This document shows positions 1 to 9,208 of a stretch of DNA of 64,000 nucleotides, piece by piece. Position 1 is the stretch's first letter, and each line of letters opens with the position of its first letter. The position numbers were made by a program, and so were the translations under genes. The notes under the pieces are model-generated. The model was not told the origin of the DNA, searched no databases, and saw only the letters and a program-made list of their open reading frames with translations. Location of the stretch: NCBI GenBank assembly GCA_964245885.1, contig CAXTOX010000001.1, positions 50,985 through 114,984 on the forward strand, written 5' to 3'. Origin of the DNA: CAHJWO01 sp964245885. Its GTDB lineage: Bacteria; Verrucomicrobiota; Verrucomicrobiia; Chthoniobacterales; SZAS-18.

Positions 1-369
1 CAGGCCCTGACATCGCCGCACGTTGCCCCGCTGGATCTCAATGGAGTGAGCACCACCACCACCGAGGTGAAGTTTTACGCCACCTTCCTCGATAATAATA
101 CCGCCGTAACCACCGCCTCCGATCCTTACGGCGCGCAACGGCGCCTGTATTTCGGAAGCACAACCACCGGCGGGGCAGACTATCTGGTGCGGATGCACTT
201 CAATAACCAGCCGGCCGGGTCGGTAATCACACCAATCGCGAGCACGCCGCCCAACGGACAGCCCACCGTCCCGGCGCAGGCCAACCAGGTTGAACTGATC
301 ATCTCCGCCGTGAGCCGGCCGCAGGACCAGTACCGGTTCATGAGCATCGTAGCCAATCGGACAAATTGA
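1..369 (+). CDS. Verru_Chthon cassette protein B-like, 3' part (partial)
   Basis: The reading frame is open from the first base of the window, so this is the C-terminal part (122 codons) of a gene that starts upstream. The GTG at 46 is an internal codon, not a convincing start. The visible part is a soluble, Thr/Ala-rich beta-type sequence with no motif that I recognise. Assignment rests on position: it directly precedes a prepilin-type protein and a very long PilX-like protein, the order known for the Verru_Chthon B-C-A cassettes of Verrucomicrobia. Its stop shares four bases (TTGA) with the possible TTG start of the next gene, which indicates translational coupling. The N-terminal prepilin signal expected for the family is outside the window and cannot be checked. 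Confidence 0.55.
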   Translation, partial: QALTSPHVAPLDLNGVSTTTTEVKFYATFLDNNTAVTTASDPYGAQRRLYFGSTTTGGADYLVRMHFNNQPAGSVITPIASTPPNGQPTVPAQANQVELIISAVSRPQDQYRFMSIVANRTN

Positions 370-1445
370 CCATTTCCATTTTCCAAGCGAAGCCTTTGCG
401 CCGCCACGTTGCCTGTTCTTTGGCCCCCGTTTCCCTCGTCAGCGCGGTGGCTCTGGACTCGCGGCGCAGGACGCGCCGGGTTGGGGGCTTCACCCTCGTT
501 GAACTGCTGGTCGCCACGACGGTAACTCTCCTGCTAGTCGTCGTGCTCGTCCAAGTGTTCAACGGTGCGTCGAACGCCTGGCGGCACAGTGAGACGCAGG
601 TCGATGCTTACCGTGAGGCGCGCGGTGCGCTACAACTCATGGCGCGTGACCTCAGCGCGACGCTGCAAGCTTCGTACGCGCAAGCCGGCGGCGGCGCGGA
701 CCCTGCCTCGGTGACCACGAATGGCCCCGCGATGCCGACGCTGGTGTTGGAGCACTACTCGAAATACGAGACCGTGCAGACGCCGGGGACGAGTCCGATT
801 AACGAAGAGGTCTATTGTCTAACCAACATCCACAACGGCGGGGCGAGTTCGTTGTGCGCAGTGGGTTACTTCTGCCAGTGGATGCCATACATCCCAGGCG
901 GTCCGGTCGGACAGAGTCCGAAAGCCTTCGCCTTGATGCGCCAATCGCTCAACAGCGACGGAACGTTCCTGCGCATGAAGGCGGCGGCGAACAACCCCCG
1001 ACTCACCTTCCTCGATCTTTACCGACGTGACCTCACGGGTGCCGGATCGGTGTTGACACCGCCGGTCGCCGAAGTAACCCAGGTGGCCGCTTACATCTGG
1101 GATTTGCGCTTCCGCATTGATACGGACCTCAACGACAGCGCCAACAATCCAAACGGCGCGGTTGCGGACGGGAACAACCCTGCCCCGAAGGATCATTCGA
1201 GCACCCTGCGTTTTTATGGTGGAGACGCCGCCAGCCAGCCGTACCCGCCGCGCCTGCCGCCGTACGTGGAGATTCGTTTCAAGGCGTTGAGCAATATCGC
1301 GGGTCGGCGCTTGGAAGGAATTACTAACGTCGATGATGCAAGCATGTGGAGCGACACAAACAACACGCTTTACAAACAAATCATCCAGCCAAACTTCCAG
1401 CAGTTTGTCCTGCGTGTACCGTTAATCAACGCCACGCCGTTGTAG
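366..1445 (+). CDS. Verru_Chthon cassette protein C-like prepilin-type protein
   Basis: A 359-residue type IV pilin-like (pseudopilin) protein. Residues 34-57 hold a type III prepilin signal: a basic stretch, Gly41, then FTLVELLVA with Glu46 at the +5 position and a following hydrophobic helix. PilD-type peptidase should cut after Gly41 and the protein should then sit in the inner membrane or a pseudopilus. The remainder is a soluble domain, fitting the roughly 350-400-residue cassette protein C family. The TTG start at 366 overlaps the previous stop, but gives a long leader. A GTG at 447 gives a more ordinary 14-residue leader and is a fair alternative. It is followed 69 bases later by the long cassette A gene. 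The function of these cassettes is not known; secretion or surface display is an inference. Confidence 0.75.
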   Translation: MTISIFQAKPLRRHVACSLAPVSLVSAVALDSRRRTRRVGGFTLVELLVATTVTLLLVVVLVQVFNGASNAWRHSETQVDAYREARGALQLMARDLSATLQASYAQAGGGADPASVTTNGPAMPTLVLEHYSKYETVQTPGTSPINEEVYCLTNIHNGGASSLCAVGYFCQWMPYIPGGPVGQSPKAFALMRQSLNSDGTFLRMKAAANNPRLTFLDLYRRDLTGAGSVLTPPVAEVTQVAAYIWDLRFRIDTDLNDSANNPNGAVADGNNPAPKDHSSTLRFYGGDAASQPYPPRLPPYVEIRFKALSNIAGRRLEGITNVDDASMWSDTNNTLYKQIIQPNFQQFVLRVPLINATPL

Positions 1446-1514
1446 ACGGCTGACTGTTCAGTCGGTCTGGCCTCGCGTTTATCTCCAGGCTCTCCTCCAA
1501 ATATTCCAACTGCC

Positions 1515-4500
1515 GTGAAGTCTTTTCCCGCTTTCCCATCCGCCCGCCGTCAAAAAGAGGGGTTCGCGCTGGTGCTCACCCTGTTGATCCTGAGCCTCCT
1601 GGTCATCGTCGCGGTCAGCTATTTGTCCAGTGCTGCGGCCGAACGGCAAACGGCCGAAGCATACAGCGCAAGGACATCCGCCGAACAGGCCGCGCAAACC
1701 GGGGTAGACAACGCGACCGCGATGCTGGCGCAATGCTTCCGGGACTTCCCGGATTCGGTCACCGCGTGGGACACGAAGCAGACCGCCAACAGCGGCAGCC
1801 CGAACAATGGCATCGTCGTCACGCCGAACGGATACAACGAGGGCACCGACCTCTACCTGCGGGCAGTCCCGACCGCCGTTGGCGGGGCGACCGTGGCCAA
1901 TCCGTTGCCGACGGGTCCGGCCTACACCAATGGCACCTCGTATCCCGCGAACGATGCAAGCGGCAACGATCCCAACAATCCTGCGTGCGAGACCTTCGTG
2001 CTACCGCTGATCTCGGGAGTCCTCAATGGCCGCGCGCGCCTGGTCGGAGACAAGGAGACGAACTTAAATTCGCTGTATCAGGCCCAGAAAGCGATGGACC
2101 TCAGCGAAACGGATCCAGTCAAGCAGACATGGACCGACGTGAATATCCGCCGGGTGAACGGCGACATCGAGGGGATAATCGGTTCGGATCCAGATTGGAT
2201 CAACTCCTTACCCTCGCCGAAGGGTCCGAAGCCCGCGCGCGCGTACTGGGTAAATCTCACCGGCAGCGATGGGCGGTTGACTGGCCGATATGCGTTCTGG
2301 ATCGACGACGAAAGCTTCCGAGCCAACGTTAATTATGTCGGTGACGCTTTGAATCGAGCTGACAACGCGGACCTCGCCACCACCAACGGCGCGAGCTTGC
2401 GCGACTCGGCAGGACTACTGCGCGGCGTACTGCCGAGCGACATGATCTTGGCTGGCCTCCTGTTCAATCTGAGTGGGTCCGAGACTTCCGCGCACAGCGA
2501 TGGCGACGTGGTGATCAATACGCGCGCCAAGTACCCAGGGTCGTTCATGGCAGATCGGCTGGCGTTTTTGCACAACGATCCGGCTACCGGCGCGATGAAC
2601 GCTTCTGGCTTTAGCAAATCGATTGTCCCCGAGTATCTGCGCTACCTGACCACCACGCAGAGCGGTTCGCTCAACCTCACGCGCCACGGCACACAGCGGC
2701 TCAATCTGAACTCCAGCACGACGATGAACCCGAACGTGCCGGTCACGTTTGCGGAGATCCAGCGACTTGTTGAGACCATCCGCTTTCACCTGCCCAACTT
2801 CGGGCAACACTTCTACCGGACCGCCAATCCAGACACCGCGGCGGCCTCGACGAAATCCGCCTTGCTCAACAACAGCACGCAAGTCACCGCGACCAACGCG
2901 GAGATGTACCTGTACAAGACGGCCGCGAATTTGCGCGACTACATCGACGTAGACGACCAACCCACGATGATCGTCAAACCTCTACCTGGGAACACGGTTC
3001 CCCGGCTCTACGATCCGAGCAATACCGATTTTGCCAAACCGCTCCATCCCTTCGGCAGCGACGGCTCCGGTGGAAATGGCAACAACTACATGTGGGCGCA
3101 GGGCAAGGACGGCGCGCCTTTCATTCAGGAAACGATGGTGCGTTACCGTCCGGCAGTCCAGAACAGCGGTGATACCTACTCGCTCACGGTCGACTATTAC
3201 GTCGAACTGTGGAACATGAGCGATCACGACATCAGTGCGTCCTCGTTGTCGGCCAACGGGAATCCTCCTTACCTGCGCATCAGCAGTCAACAGCCGTGGG
3301 TCGCGACTTACATTCAAGCGTACTACACCGGCAGTCCATCGACGCTCATGCCGGTCCGTACCGCCAAACCCGGCCCCGCCCCGGGATTTCCAAGCGCGTA
3401 TCTTCTGGTTGATGACAATGGTAACCCGACCGCAGGTCAGACGGGTCTGGTGAGGGATTTTAACCTCGACCTGGTCAATAACGTTTACAACGGCGACCCC
3501 ACCGGCACCGCGCCGGTCCAGGGCGGAGTGATCTTCAAGGCTGGCACCGCGACGGTCATCACCACCGATCCCGATGCCTTCACCACGGCGGGAAATTCAA
3601 AGTACATCTACGGAGAGCAACCGCTGGTCCCTCCCTCTCCCGGCCTCAGCGGTTTGTACAAGCCCAACGTTTACTACTGCGCCAAGACAATACCGGCTGC
3701 CGATCCCGCCGCACGGCGTACATTTTCCGGTCCAACGGGGATACCCAAATTTAGCGGCACGCCGCCGGCTGGCGTCCAAGGCTACCTGCGCGGCATCATG
3801 CCGGATTTTTCGCGCGATCCTTCGAGCGGAACCGGCACCCTGCTCGACTATGAAGTGGAGGTATCCCTCGCTAACGATTTCGGCTGGATCGATTGTGCCT
3901 CGGGCGCTTTCAGCATCTCGGCGGGCAGTGTAACCACCAGTATGACCGCGACAAATGGTTACGACTTTACCTGGAGGTCGGGTGTCGCCGGAGATCCGCT
4001 CAACGACTACCTGCATGGCGGCTCACTGCCCGGCAACAGTACTACACCGTCAGAGCTTGGTGATCCACGGACAAATAATGAGCAACTTTACATCCAGGTG
4101 TTCAACGGTTCGAGCTTTACCCAGGAGCCGGACCAGAACCGCTACGCCGCGCCGGCTAAGACCGACAAGCCGCCCTTTACCCTGGGCACGCCGAACGCGG
4201 AGTACGTCAAGCCCGCCATGGGCACCAATCCTTGGCCCGATTATTACGACTGGCCGACGAGCGGTTACCCCATCGCCTCACTCACTGCCGCAACGGCGCC
4301 GAGTGTGATCGCCAATTCCACGCTAACTTCTATCGGCCAACTCGGCGACATCTTCGACCCTCTGCGAGTGATCGGCACCATCGGTACTGCCTCCATCAAC
4401 AACACCCGGGGCGGCGGGCGCACTCTCAGGATTGGGCAGCACGATGACCGGTTCACCTACGACACAGTCGGTAATCCGACGCCATATAACGACTCCAACC

Positions 4501-5375
4501 ATGTGCCCGCCAGCAATGGCTGGGCTTCGTGGCGGCTCACGGATATTTTTTCCGTCAACGACCCGATCGAGCTGCCCGCGCGCATCAACATCAACGGAGT
4601 CACGCGCGACAAGGGCGCGGCGCTACGCGCGATGTTGCACGATTTTACCTTCCAGCCGGCCACCACCGTTGATCCCTTGATCCACGGCGCTTCCGCTTCC
4701 GCGACCAACACCTCCGCGCTCGCTGGGGTAAAGTTGTCGGACACCGCGACCACGGATACCTCCGCTGGCGTAGGAACCCTCATCAATCAGATCACCAATC
4801 GCCTGAACCAGACTTCGACCACCGGCTCCAATGCTGCCAGTGGCTACAGCACGCCCTGGGGACCGTTCTTCGAACGCGGCGAATTTGGCGAACTCGATAA
4901 CGCGAATGCCAACTCTATCGCCAGTGTCAGCACCACGGCGATGTTTGGCAAGAACACGACTTCTGCCTCGGTCAAAAGCACGGACCTGACGGGCGTCGAT
5001 CTCAATCGCACTTTCGACCGTGGCCGCGAGGAGCTCTTCCGCCGGATCGCCGAGCTGATCTGCACGCGCGGTGATACCTTCACCGTGTATGCCGTTGGCC
5101 AGTCGCTTACGCAGGCCACGACGACCTCTCCCGCCAAGGTCACCGGCACGCACCGCATGCGCGTGACCTTCCGACTCGTGCCCAAGCAGTTGAACGGCAC
5201 CACTCGGGAGGATTTCCACCCGGGTTACGACATCAACACCACCACCGGGGTAATCACGCAGAAAACCTTTTCCGCCGTGAACGGCTTGGGCCTCCCAGAC
5301 ATCGCCGGCCTCAACAAGCGCTTTGCCAAACCCGACAGCTATGAAGTGCAAATCCTCGAAGCCAGCAGTTACTAA
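1515..5375 (+). CDS. Verru_Chthon cassette protein A-like giant PilX-type protein
   Basis: A 1286-residue exported protein. Residues 16-37 (GFALVLTLLILSLLVIVAV) form a PilX/GspK-like N-terminal helix lacking Glu at +5, followed by an Ala-rich amphipathic stretch (to about 65) typical of minor-pilin tips. The remaining 1200 residues are a Thr/Asn/Gly-rich, low-Cys region. Its length and its place at the 3' end of a prepilin cassette match Verru_Chthon cassette protein A (about 1300 residues). The GTG start at 1515 puts the hydrophobic helix near the N terminus. The protein may be a tip or scaffold for a pseudopilus built with its cassette partners, by analogy with GspK; this is inference. Its 3' end overlaps the next gene by 35 bases. 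Confidence 0.78.
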   Translation: MKSFPAFPSARRQKEGFALVLTLLILSLLVIVAVSYLSSAAAERQTAEAYSARTSAEQAAQTGVDNATAMLAQCFRDFPDSVTAWDTKQTANSGSPNNGIVVTPNGYNEGTDLYLRAVPTAVGGATVANPLPTGPAYTNGTSYPANDASGNDPNNPACETFVLPLISGVLNGRARLVGDKETNLNSLYQAQKAMDLSETDPVKQTWTDVNIRRVNGDIEGIIGSDPDWINSLPSPKGPKPARAYWVNLTGSDGRLTGRYAFWIDDESFRANVNYVGDALNRADNADLATTNGASLRDSAGLLRGVLPSDMILAGLLFNLSGSETSAHSDGDVVINTRAKYPGSFMADRLAFLHNDPATGAMNASGFSKSIVPEYLRYLTTTQSGSLNLTRHGTQRLNLNSSTTMNPNVPVTFAEIQRLVETIRFHLPNFGQHFYRTANPDTAAASTKSALLNNSTQVTATNAEMYLYKTAANLRDYIDVDDQPTMIVKPLPGNTVPRLYDPSNTDFAKPLHPFGSDGSGGNGNNYMWAQGKDGAPFIQETMVRYRPAVQNSGDTYSLTVDYYVELWNMSDHDISASSLSANGNPPYLRISSQQPWVATYIQAYYTGSPSTLMPVRTAKPGPAPGFPSAYLLVDDNGNPTAGQTGLVRDFNLDLVNNVYNGDPTGTAPVQGGVIFKAGTATVITTDPDAFTTAGNSKYIYGEQPLVPPSPGLSGLYKPNVYYCAKTIPAADPAARRTFSGPTGIPKFSGTPPAGVQGYLRGIMPDFSRDPSSGTGTLLDYEVEVSLANDFGWIDCASGAFSISAGSVTTSMTATNGYDFTWRSGVAGDPLNDYLHGGSLPGNSTTPSELGDPRTNNEQLYIQVFNGSSFTQEPDQNRYAAPAKTDKPPFTLGTPNAEYVKPAMGTNPWPDYYDWPTSGYPIASLTAATAPSVIANSTLTSIGQLGDIFDPLRVIGTIGTASINNTRGGGRTLRIGQHDDRFTYDTVGNPTPYNDSNHVPASNGWASWRLTDIFSVNDPIELPARININGVTRDKGAALRAMLHDFTFQPATTVDPLIHGASASATNTSALAGVKLSDTATTDTSAGVGTLINQITNRLNQTSTTGSNAASGYSTPWGPFFERGEFGELDNANANSIASVSTTAMFGKNTTSASVKSTDLTGVDLNRTFDRGREELFRRIAELICTRGDTFTVYAVGQSLTQATTTSPAKVTGTHRMRVTFRLVPKQLNGTTREDFHPGYDINTTTGVITQKTFSAVNGLGLPDIAGLNKRFAKPDSYEVQILEASSY

Positions 5376-6090
5376 GGCCGGCCATCTGGCGGCGCTACTC
5401 GTCCTGCTATTCGCTCCCTTTGTCCGGGCGCAGCAGGCCTCGCCATCGGCTTCCGCGCGCCCGGCACAGGCCTTCGTGCGGGTCTGGAACATGATGGCGG
5501 GTAAGGATGCCACGCCGCTCCAGCTTTTTGTCACCGACGACAAGCCAATGCTGACCGCGGTGCCGCTCAGCTATGGTTCCGGCTACACGGCGCTGCCACC
5601 CGGCACGTACAACTTTACCATTCGGAAATCGAGCGATGCCGCCAACCCGCTCAAGAAGCAATCGCTGGTGATGCGGGCGAACGTTTACGTCACCTACCTG
5701 GTGACCGACAAAGGTGGCCAGCCGACGGTCGAGTTGATCGACGACACGCAGGATCCGAAGAAACTCAACGAACCGTCGCAGCTGGTCATTCGCGTCTTCA
5801 TGCCGGGCGCGAAGGTCACTGTGACTACGCGGGAAGGTGCTACCAGTCCGGAAGTGGGTTATGCCGAATCCGGCAAGTTCGAAAATCTGCCCAATCGCAG
5901 CCTTTTCTTGACGATGAAGGCCAACGGACTCGGTCCAGACGTGAAGTCTTGGAACAATGAAGCCGATTTCGCCTCGTATCGGCGTGCGACCCTCCTGGTC
6001 ATCGGCGATCCCTACGGGCGCTTCCGTCCGCGTTTGATCTACGACGGGCCTTCGGCAGCCGAGTTGGCGGCGCAACTTCCAAAGCAATGA
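5341..6090 (+). CDS. Secreted protein of the cassette-linked pair, copy 1
   Basis: A 249-residue protein with a Sec signal peptide (hydrophobic HLAALLVLLFAPFVRA, cleavage near residue 28) and no other membrane segment. I do not recognise the family. The ATG at 5341 is chosen over the TTG at 5323 because it gives a normal basic n-region (MKCKSSK). The gene starts inside the cassette A gene and its stop overlaps the next start (ATGA), so it is translationally coupled on both sides. It is a paralogue of the next gene: both end in the same pattern, R-x-TLL-x6-DPYGR-(FI)-RPR-(LI)-x-(IY)-DG. The predicted beta-rich body (GTYNFTIRKS, VYVTYLVTDKGG) suggests a small periplasmic domain. The context suggests an accessory of the pilin-like cassette, which is inference. 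Confidence 0.6.
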   Translation: MKCKSSKPAVTKAGHLAALLVLLFAPFVRAQQASPSASARPAQAFVRVWNMMAGKDATPLQLFVTDDKPMLTAVPLSYGSGYTALPPGTYNFTIRKSSDAANPLKKQSLVMRANVYVTYLVTDKGGQPTVELIDDTQDPKKLNEPSQLVIRVFMPGAKVTVTTREGATSPEVGYAESGKFENLPNRSLFLTMKANGLGPDVKSWNNEADFASYRRATLLVIGDPYGRFRPRLIYDGPSAAELAAQLPKQ

Positions 6091-6893
6091 AGACGGCGTT
6101 TTCTTCCCATGTTAGGCCGACACTTGCACTGACGATGCTGCTCGGTGCGCTTCTGCCGACCACGTCCGTCTGGTCGCAAGGCAAGTCGAAGCCCAAGCCC
6201 ACACCAACAGCGACGCCTGCTGCCGCCGCTACACCCGCGGGCGGGGTGGCGCACGTTCGATTTTGGAAAACCGAGTTGAAAGGATTTCCCAGTTTGCGCC
6301 TGGCTTTTCGTGCGGGTGAAGGGAACAAGGCAGTCGCGTGGGAGGTTGGCACCGGCAGTCCGGGTTACATCTTTAATGAATACGTCGATGTGCCGGCGGG
6401 ACGCGGGGTGTTCGAGCTTTTTGCCGAACAGGACAAGCAGGCCGTGGCGAGCTTGTCGGCCGAGTTGGGCCAAAAGTTCTACGCTACCGTGCTCTTGAGC
6501 GAGCCAGCGAAGGCGGGTGAGCCGCCGCGCATGGAGTTGATCGACGCCGGCGACGCCGGTCCCGCGACACCAGCGCAGGTTTCCGTACGCAATTTCGTGG
6601 CGGAGTTGAAGGATGTGCACGTGAGCTTCGGCGAGAAGCTCAGCGCGCAGTTTGATGCGGGCCTGGGTTATCTCTTGATGCGCGGCATCACGCCGGCTTC
6701 TTATCGCGTGCAAACCACGGGGACGTTGGCGAGTGGTGAGCCCTTCGAGTGGACCACCGAGGTGGATCTGCGGCAAAACCGTCGGCAAACCCTGCTGATT
6801 TATCCTGATCCGTACGGTCGGATTCGTCCGCGGATCAGCATTGATGGAGAAGCCTCTGCGACAGTGCCCGAGAAGCAGAACGGCCAGCGTTGA
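6087..6893 (+). CDS. Secreted protein of the cassette-linked pair, copy 2
   Basis: A 268-residue protein with a signal peptide (LALTMLLGALLPTTSVWS, cleavage near 30), then a Pro/Thr/Ala/Lys linker (residues 32-50) and a beta-type domain. It shares the C-terminal signature RQTLLIYPDPYGRIRPRIS-DG with the gene before it, so the two arose by tandem duplication. The ATG at 6087 overlaps the upstream stop by four bases. No enzyme motif is visible and I cannot name the family. It is the last gene of the transcription unit: the next gene is convergent and ends 22 bases downstream. Confidence 0.6.
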   Translation: MKTAFSSHVRPTLALTMLLGALLPTTSVWSQGKSKPKPTPTATPAAAATPAGGVAHVRFWKTELKGFPSLRLAFRAGEGNKAVAWEVGTGSPGYIFNEYVDVPAGRGVFELFAEQDKQAVASLSAELGQKFYATVLLSEPAKAGEPPRMELIDAGDAGPATPAQVSVRNFVAELKDVHVSFGEKLSAQFDAGLGYLLMRGITPASYRVQTTGTLASGEPFEWTTEVDLRQNRRQTLLIYPDPYGRIRPRISIDGEASATVPEKQNGQR

Positions 6894-6915
6894 TACGTTG
6901 CTGTCTGGCTTTCAT

Positions 6916-8256
6916 TCAAATCTTGTCCAGGCAGAGGTCCAGCGTGCCGAGCAGGAAGTCGGCGTCCTCCAAGGTCAGGCACATGGGCGGCTTGATCCGC
7001 AGCACGTTGCCAAAATATCCGCCCTTGCCGATGAGCAGGCCCGCGTCCTTTGCCGCCTCGAAGACCCGGATCGTTTCTTCCTTGGCGGGCGTTTTGGCGG
7101 CGCGGTCCTTGACCAGTTCGACGCCGATCATGAGGCCCTTGCCACGCACGTCTCCGATGAGGTCGTGTTTGTTCGCCAAGGTGCGGAAACCGTCCATCAG
7201 GTAGCCGCCCACCTTCCGCGAGTTCGCCTGCAAACCCTCGCGCTCGATGACTTCCAGCACCGCCTTGCCCTGCGCGCAGACCACCGGGTTGCCCCCGAAC
7301 GTGTTGAAATGCACGCGCGACTTGAGCGTTGCCGCGATCTTGTGCGTGGTCACCACGGCGGCCAGCGGCGCGCCGTTGCCGATGCTCTTGGCCATCGTCA
7401 CGATGTCGGGGATCACGCCCTGCGTTTCGAACCCCCAGAAGTGCGTGCCCGTCCGGCCGAACCCCGCCTGCACCTCGTCCGCAATGCACACCCCGCCCGC
7501 CGCGCGGACGTGCGCGTAGGTTCGTTCGAGGTAGCCGTCCGGGAACACCACCGTGCCGCCCACGCCCTGGATCGACTCGGCGATGAACCCCGCCACCTGG
7601 CCGGGCGTCGTGTAGTCGATGACGCTTTTCACGTCGTCAGCGTACTTACGACCCGCTTCTGGGTCGTCGTAGCCGAACGTTCCCCGGTAACGGTCCGGCG
7701 CGAGCGCGTGGTGGACGCCGAAGGAATGCGGCACGTTGAACTTCCACGTCGAATGCGCCGTCAGCCCCATGCCGGAGCTGTTGCCGCCGTGGTAGGCGTT
7801 GCGCAGGGCGATGGTGTCGTAGTATCCCGTATACACGCGGGCCATGAGCAACGCGAGGTCGTTGGCCTCCGAGCCGCTGTTGACGAAATAACACGCCTTC
7901 AGGTCGCCGGGCATCTTGGCGGCGAGGTCGCGGGCGAACTCGACGATGTTCGGGTGCAGGTAGATCGTCGGCGCGTGCTGGAGGAGGGCGTTCTGGCGGT
8001 TGGCGGCGGCGACGACGTGCGGATGGCAATGGCCCACGCCGACGGTGACGATGCCGCCGATGGCGTCGAGGTAGCGGCGGCCGGTTTCGTCGTAGAGGTA
8101 TTGCGCGCGGCCTTCGACGAGGAGGAGTGGTTTCTGGTAGTAGTGGAACAGGCCCGGATTGAGGAACTCCCGCCGCAGTTGGTAAACCTCGTCCGCCGAA
8201 GGTCCGGCGTAGGGCGCAGGCGTGTGATCGAAAGGCGGGAGCGTGGGCGCTTGCAT
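6916..8256 (-). CDS. Class III pyridoxal-phosphate aminotransferase (AGXT2 / beta-alanine:pyruvate type)
   Basis: A 446-residue fold-type I, class III aminotransferase. Visible landmarks are NSGSEANDLA (phosphate-binding turn), AYHGGNSSG, the PLP aspartate in IADEVQAGFGRTG, and the Schiff-base lysine in MAKSIGNGAPLAA. The sequence resembles the alanine-glyoxylate aminotransferase 2 branch, which uses pyruvate or glyoxylate and accepts beta-alanine and beta-aminoisobutyrate, the end products of reductive pyrimidine breakdown. That role fits its minus-strand neighbours (NCS1 transporter, PreA, carbamoyl-amide hydrolase). The ATG at 8256 is preferred to a GTG at 8283 because family proteins begin near MQAP. 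A terminator separates it from the PEP-CTERM gene upstream, so it probably has its own promoter. The exact amino donor is not settled by sequence. Confidence 0.85.
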   Translation of the reverse strand: MQAPTLPPFDHTPAPYAGPSADEVYQLRREFLNPGLFHYYQKPLLLVEGRAQYLYDETGRRYLDAIGGIVTVGVGHCHPHVVAAANRQNALLQHAPTIYLHPNIVEFARDLAAKMPGDLKACYFVNSGSEANDLALLMARVYTGYYDTIALRNAYHGGNSSGMGLTAHSTWKFNVPHSFGVHHALAPDRYRGTFGYDDPEAGRKYADDVKSVIDYTTPGQVAGFIAESIQGVGGTVVFPDGYLERTYAHVRAAGGVCIADEVQAGFGRTGTHFWGFETQGVIPDIVTMAKSIGNGAPLAAVVTTHKIAATLKSRVHFNTFGGNPVVCAQGKAVLEVIEREGLQANSRKVGGYLMDGFRTLANKHDLIGDVRGKGLMIGVELVKDRAAKTPAKEETIRVFEAAKDAGLLIGKGGYFGNVLRIKPPMCLTLEDADFLLGTLDLCLDKI

Positions 8257-8303
8257 GATGAGTCCGAGGATAAACCACGCCACGGCTTGGCGGCGAGCAA
8301 AAC

Positions 8304-8337
8304 AAAAAAGCCGCCCCCGGTGAGGAGGGCGGCTTTT
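8304..8337 (-). terminator. Rho-independent terminator of the PEP-CTERM gene
   Basis: A GC-rich stem (AAAAGCCGCCC pairing with GGGCGGCTTTT) around a short GGTGAG-type loop, followed on the minus strand by a T run. It lies 25 bases past the stop of the lamin-tail PEP-CTERM gene and just before the aminotransferase start, so it separates two co-oriented genes. Confidence 0.8.
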
Positions 8338-8362
8338 CCCCGTCCGGGGAGGTAGAATCTAA

Positions 8363-9028
8363 TCAGGCCGTGCGGCGGCGGGCGCGCAGAACAGCGAACA
8401 TGCCAAGAACACCGAGGGCCATCGTGGCGTAGGTGGAAGGCTCAGGAACGGCGGCAGTCGGAGTGGGCGTACCGGCGGCGAAGTCAACGCTGTTATTATT
8501 GGTATCAACCCCAGGTGAAATACGCGCAATCGACGTTGTGTTGCTTCCTGCGGGAGCAGCGGCGGTGCCTTCAAACGCATTTGCGGTACCAAAGCCCACG
8601 AAATCGAGTACGCCAGTGCTTGTGGGGCTCGTTGGTGCCGTCCCGGTTAAGCCGAGGGCAACCTTGCCGTTGGTAGCGCTGAGATTGATGTTTCCCGTGA
8701 CGTTTGCGGTTGGAAGTGCTGCTCCTACGGCGCCGCCTGACGCCTCTTGGACCAAATAAAATGACCCCGGCGCAAGCATGAAACTTCCAAGGGACGTGGA
8801 TTGGGTGAATGCGCCGGCCGCCGAAGCGTAGAAAACCGACAAACTACTCAGATCGATTGCCGCCGTGGTGCCATTGTACAACTCAATAAAGTCATTCGTA
8901 TAGGTCGCGTTAGCGTTGCCACCGCCCCCGTACACTTCGCTGATCGTGAACATCTGCGCCTGTGCTTGGCCTTGGCAGAGGCAGAGCAAAGCCGCCGCGC
9001 TGAGCGTTGAAAGGATCGTTTTCTTCAT
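8363..9028 (-). CDS. Lamin-tail-like PEP-CTERM sorted protein
   Basis: A 221-residue secreted protein. It has a signal peptide (MKKTILSTLSAAALLCL, cut after AQA near 25) and then a domain beginning MFTISEVYGGGGN with NDFIELYN and LVQEASGG, the pattern of lamin-tail (LTD) domains. It ends in a PEP-CTERM signal: VPEPSTYATMALG, a hydrophobic helix and the basic tail RARRRTA. Exosortase/archaeosortase-type systems process such tails and send the protein to the cell surface or matrix. A good ribosome site (AAGGGA) precedes the ATG at 9028. No exosortase gene is in the window. It lies between two pyrimidine-catabolism genes but has no evident link to them. Confidence 0.85.
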   Translation of the reverse strand: MKKTILSTLSAAALLCLCQGQAQAQMFTISEVYGGGGNANATYTNDFIELYNGTTAAIDLSSLSVFYASAAGAFTQSTSLGSFMLAPGSFYLVQEASGGAVGAALPTANVTGNINLSATNGKVALGLTGTAPTSPTSTGVLDFVGFGTANAFEGTAAAPAGSNTTSIARISPGVDTNNNSVDFAAGTPTPTAAVPEPSTYATMALGVLGMFAVLRARRRTA

Positions 9029-9208
9029 GGGTTCCCTTGGTTCCTTCTTATACTAAAAATGAGGACGGATATGATCGGAATTCTTCGGACGAGGTGGATA
9101 GTATGAAAAAGAGGCTGGTCGGCAAGACTTTTTCGGCGTGTGTCGAATTTGTTGCAAGTGGTTTCATTTCGACAGCGGGACTGGCGCGGAAGCGCCATTT
9201 CGTGTGTT

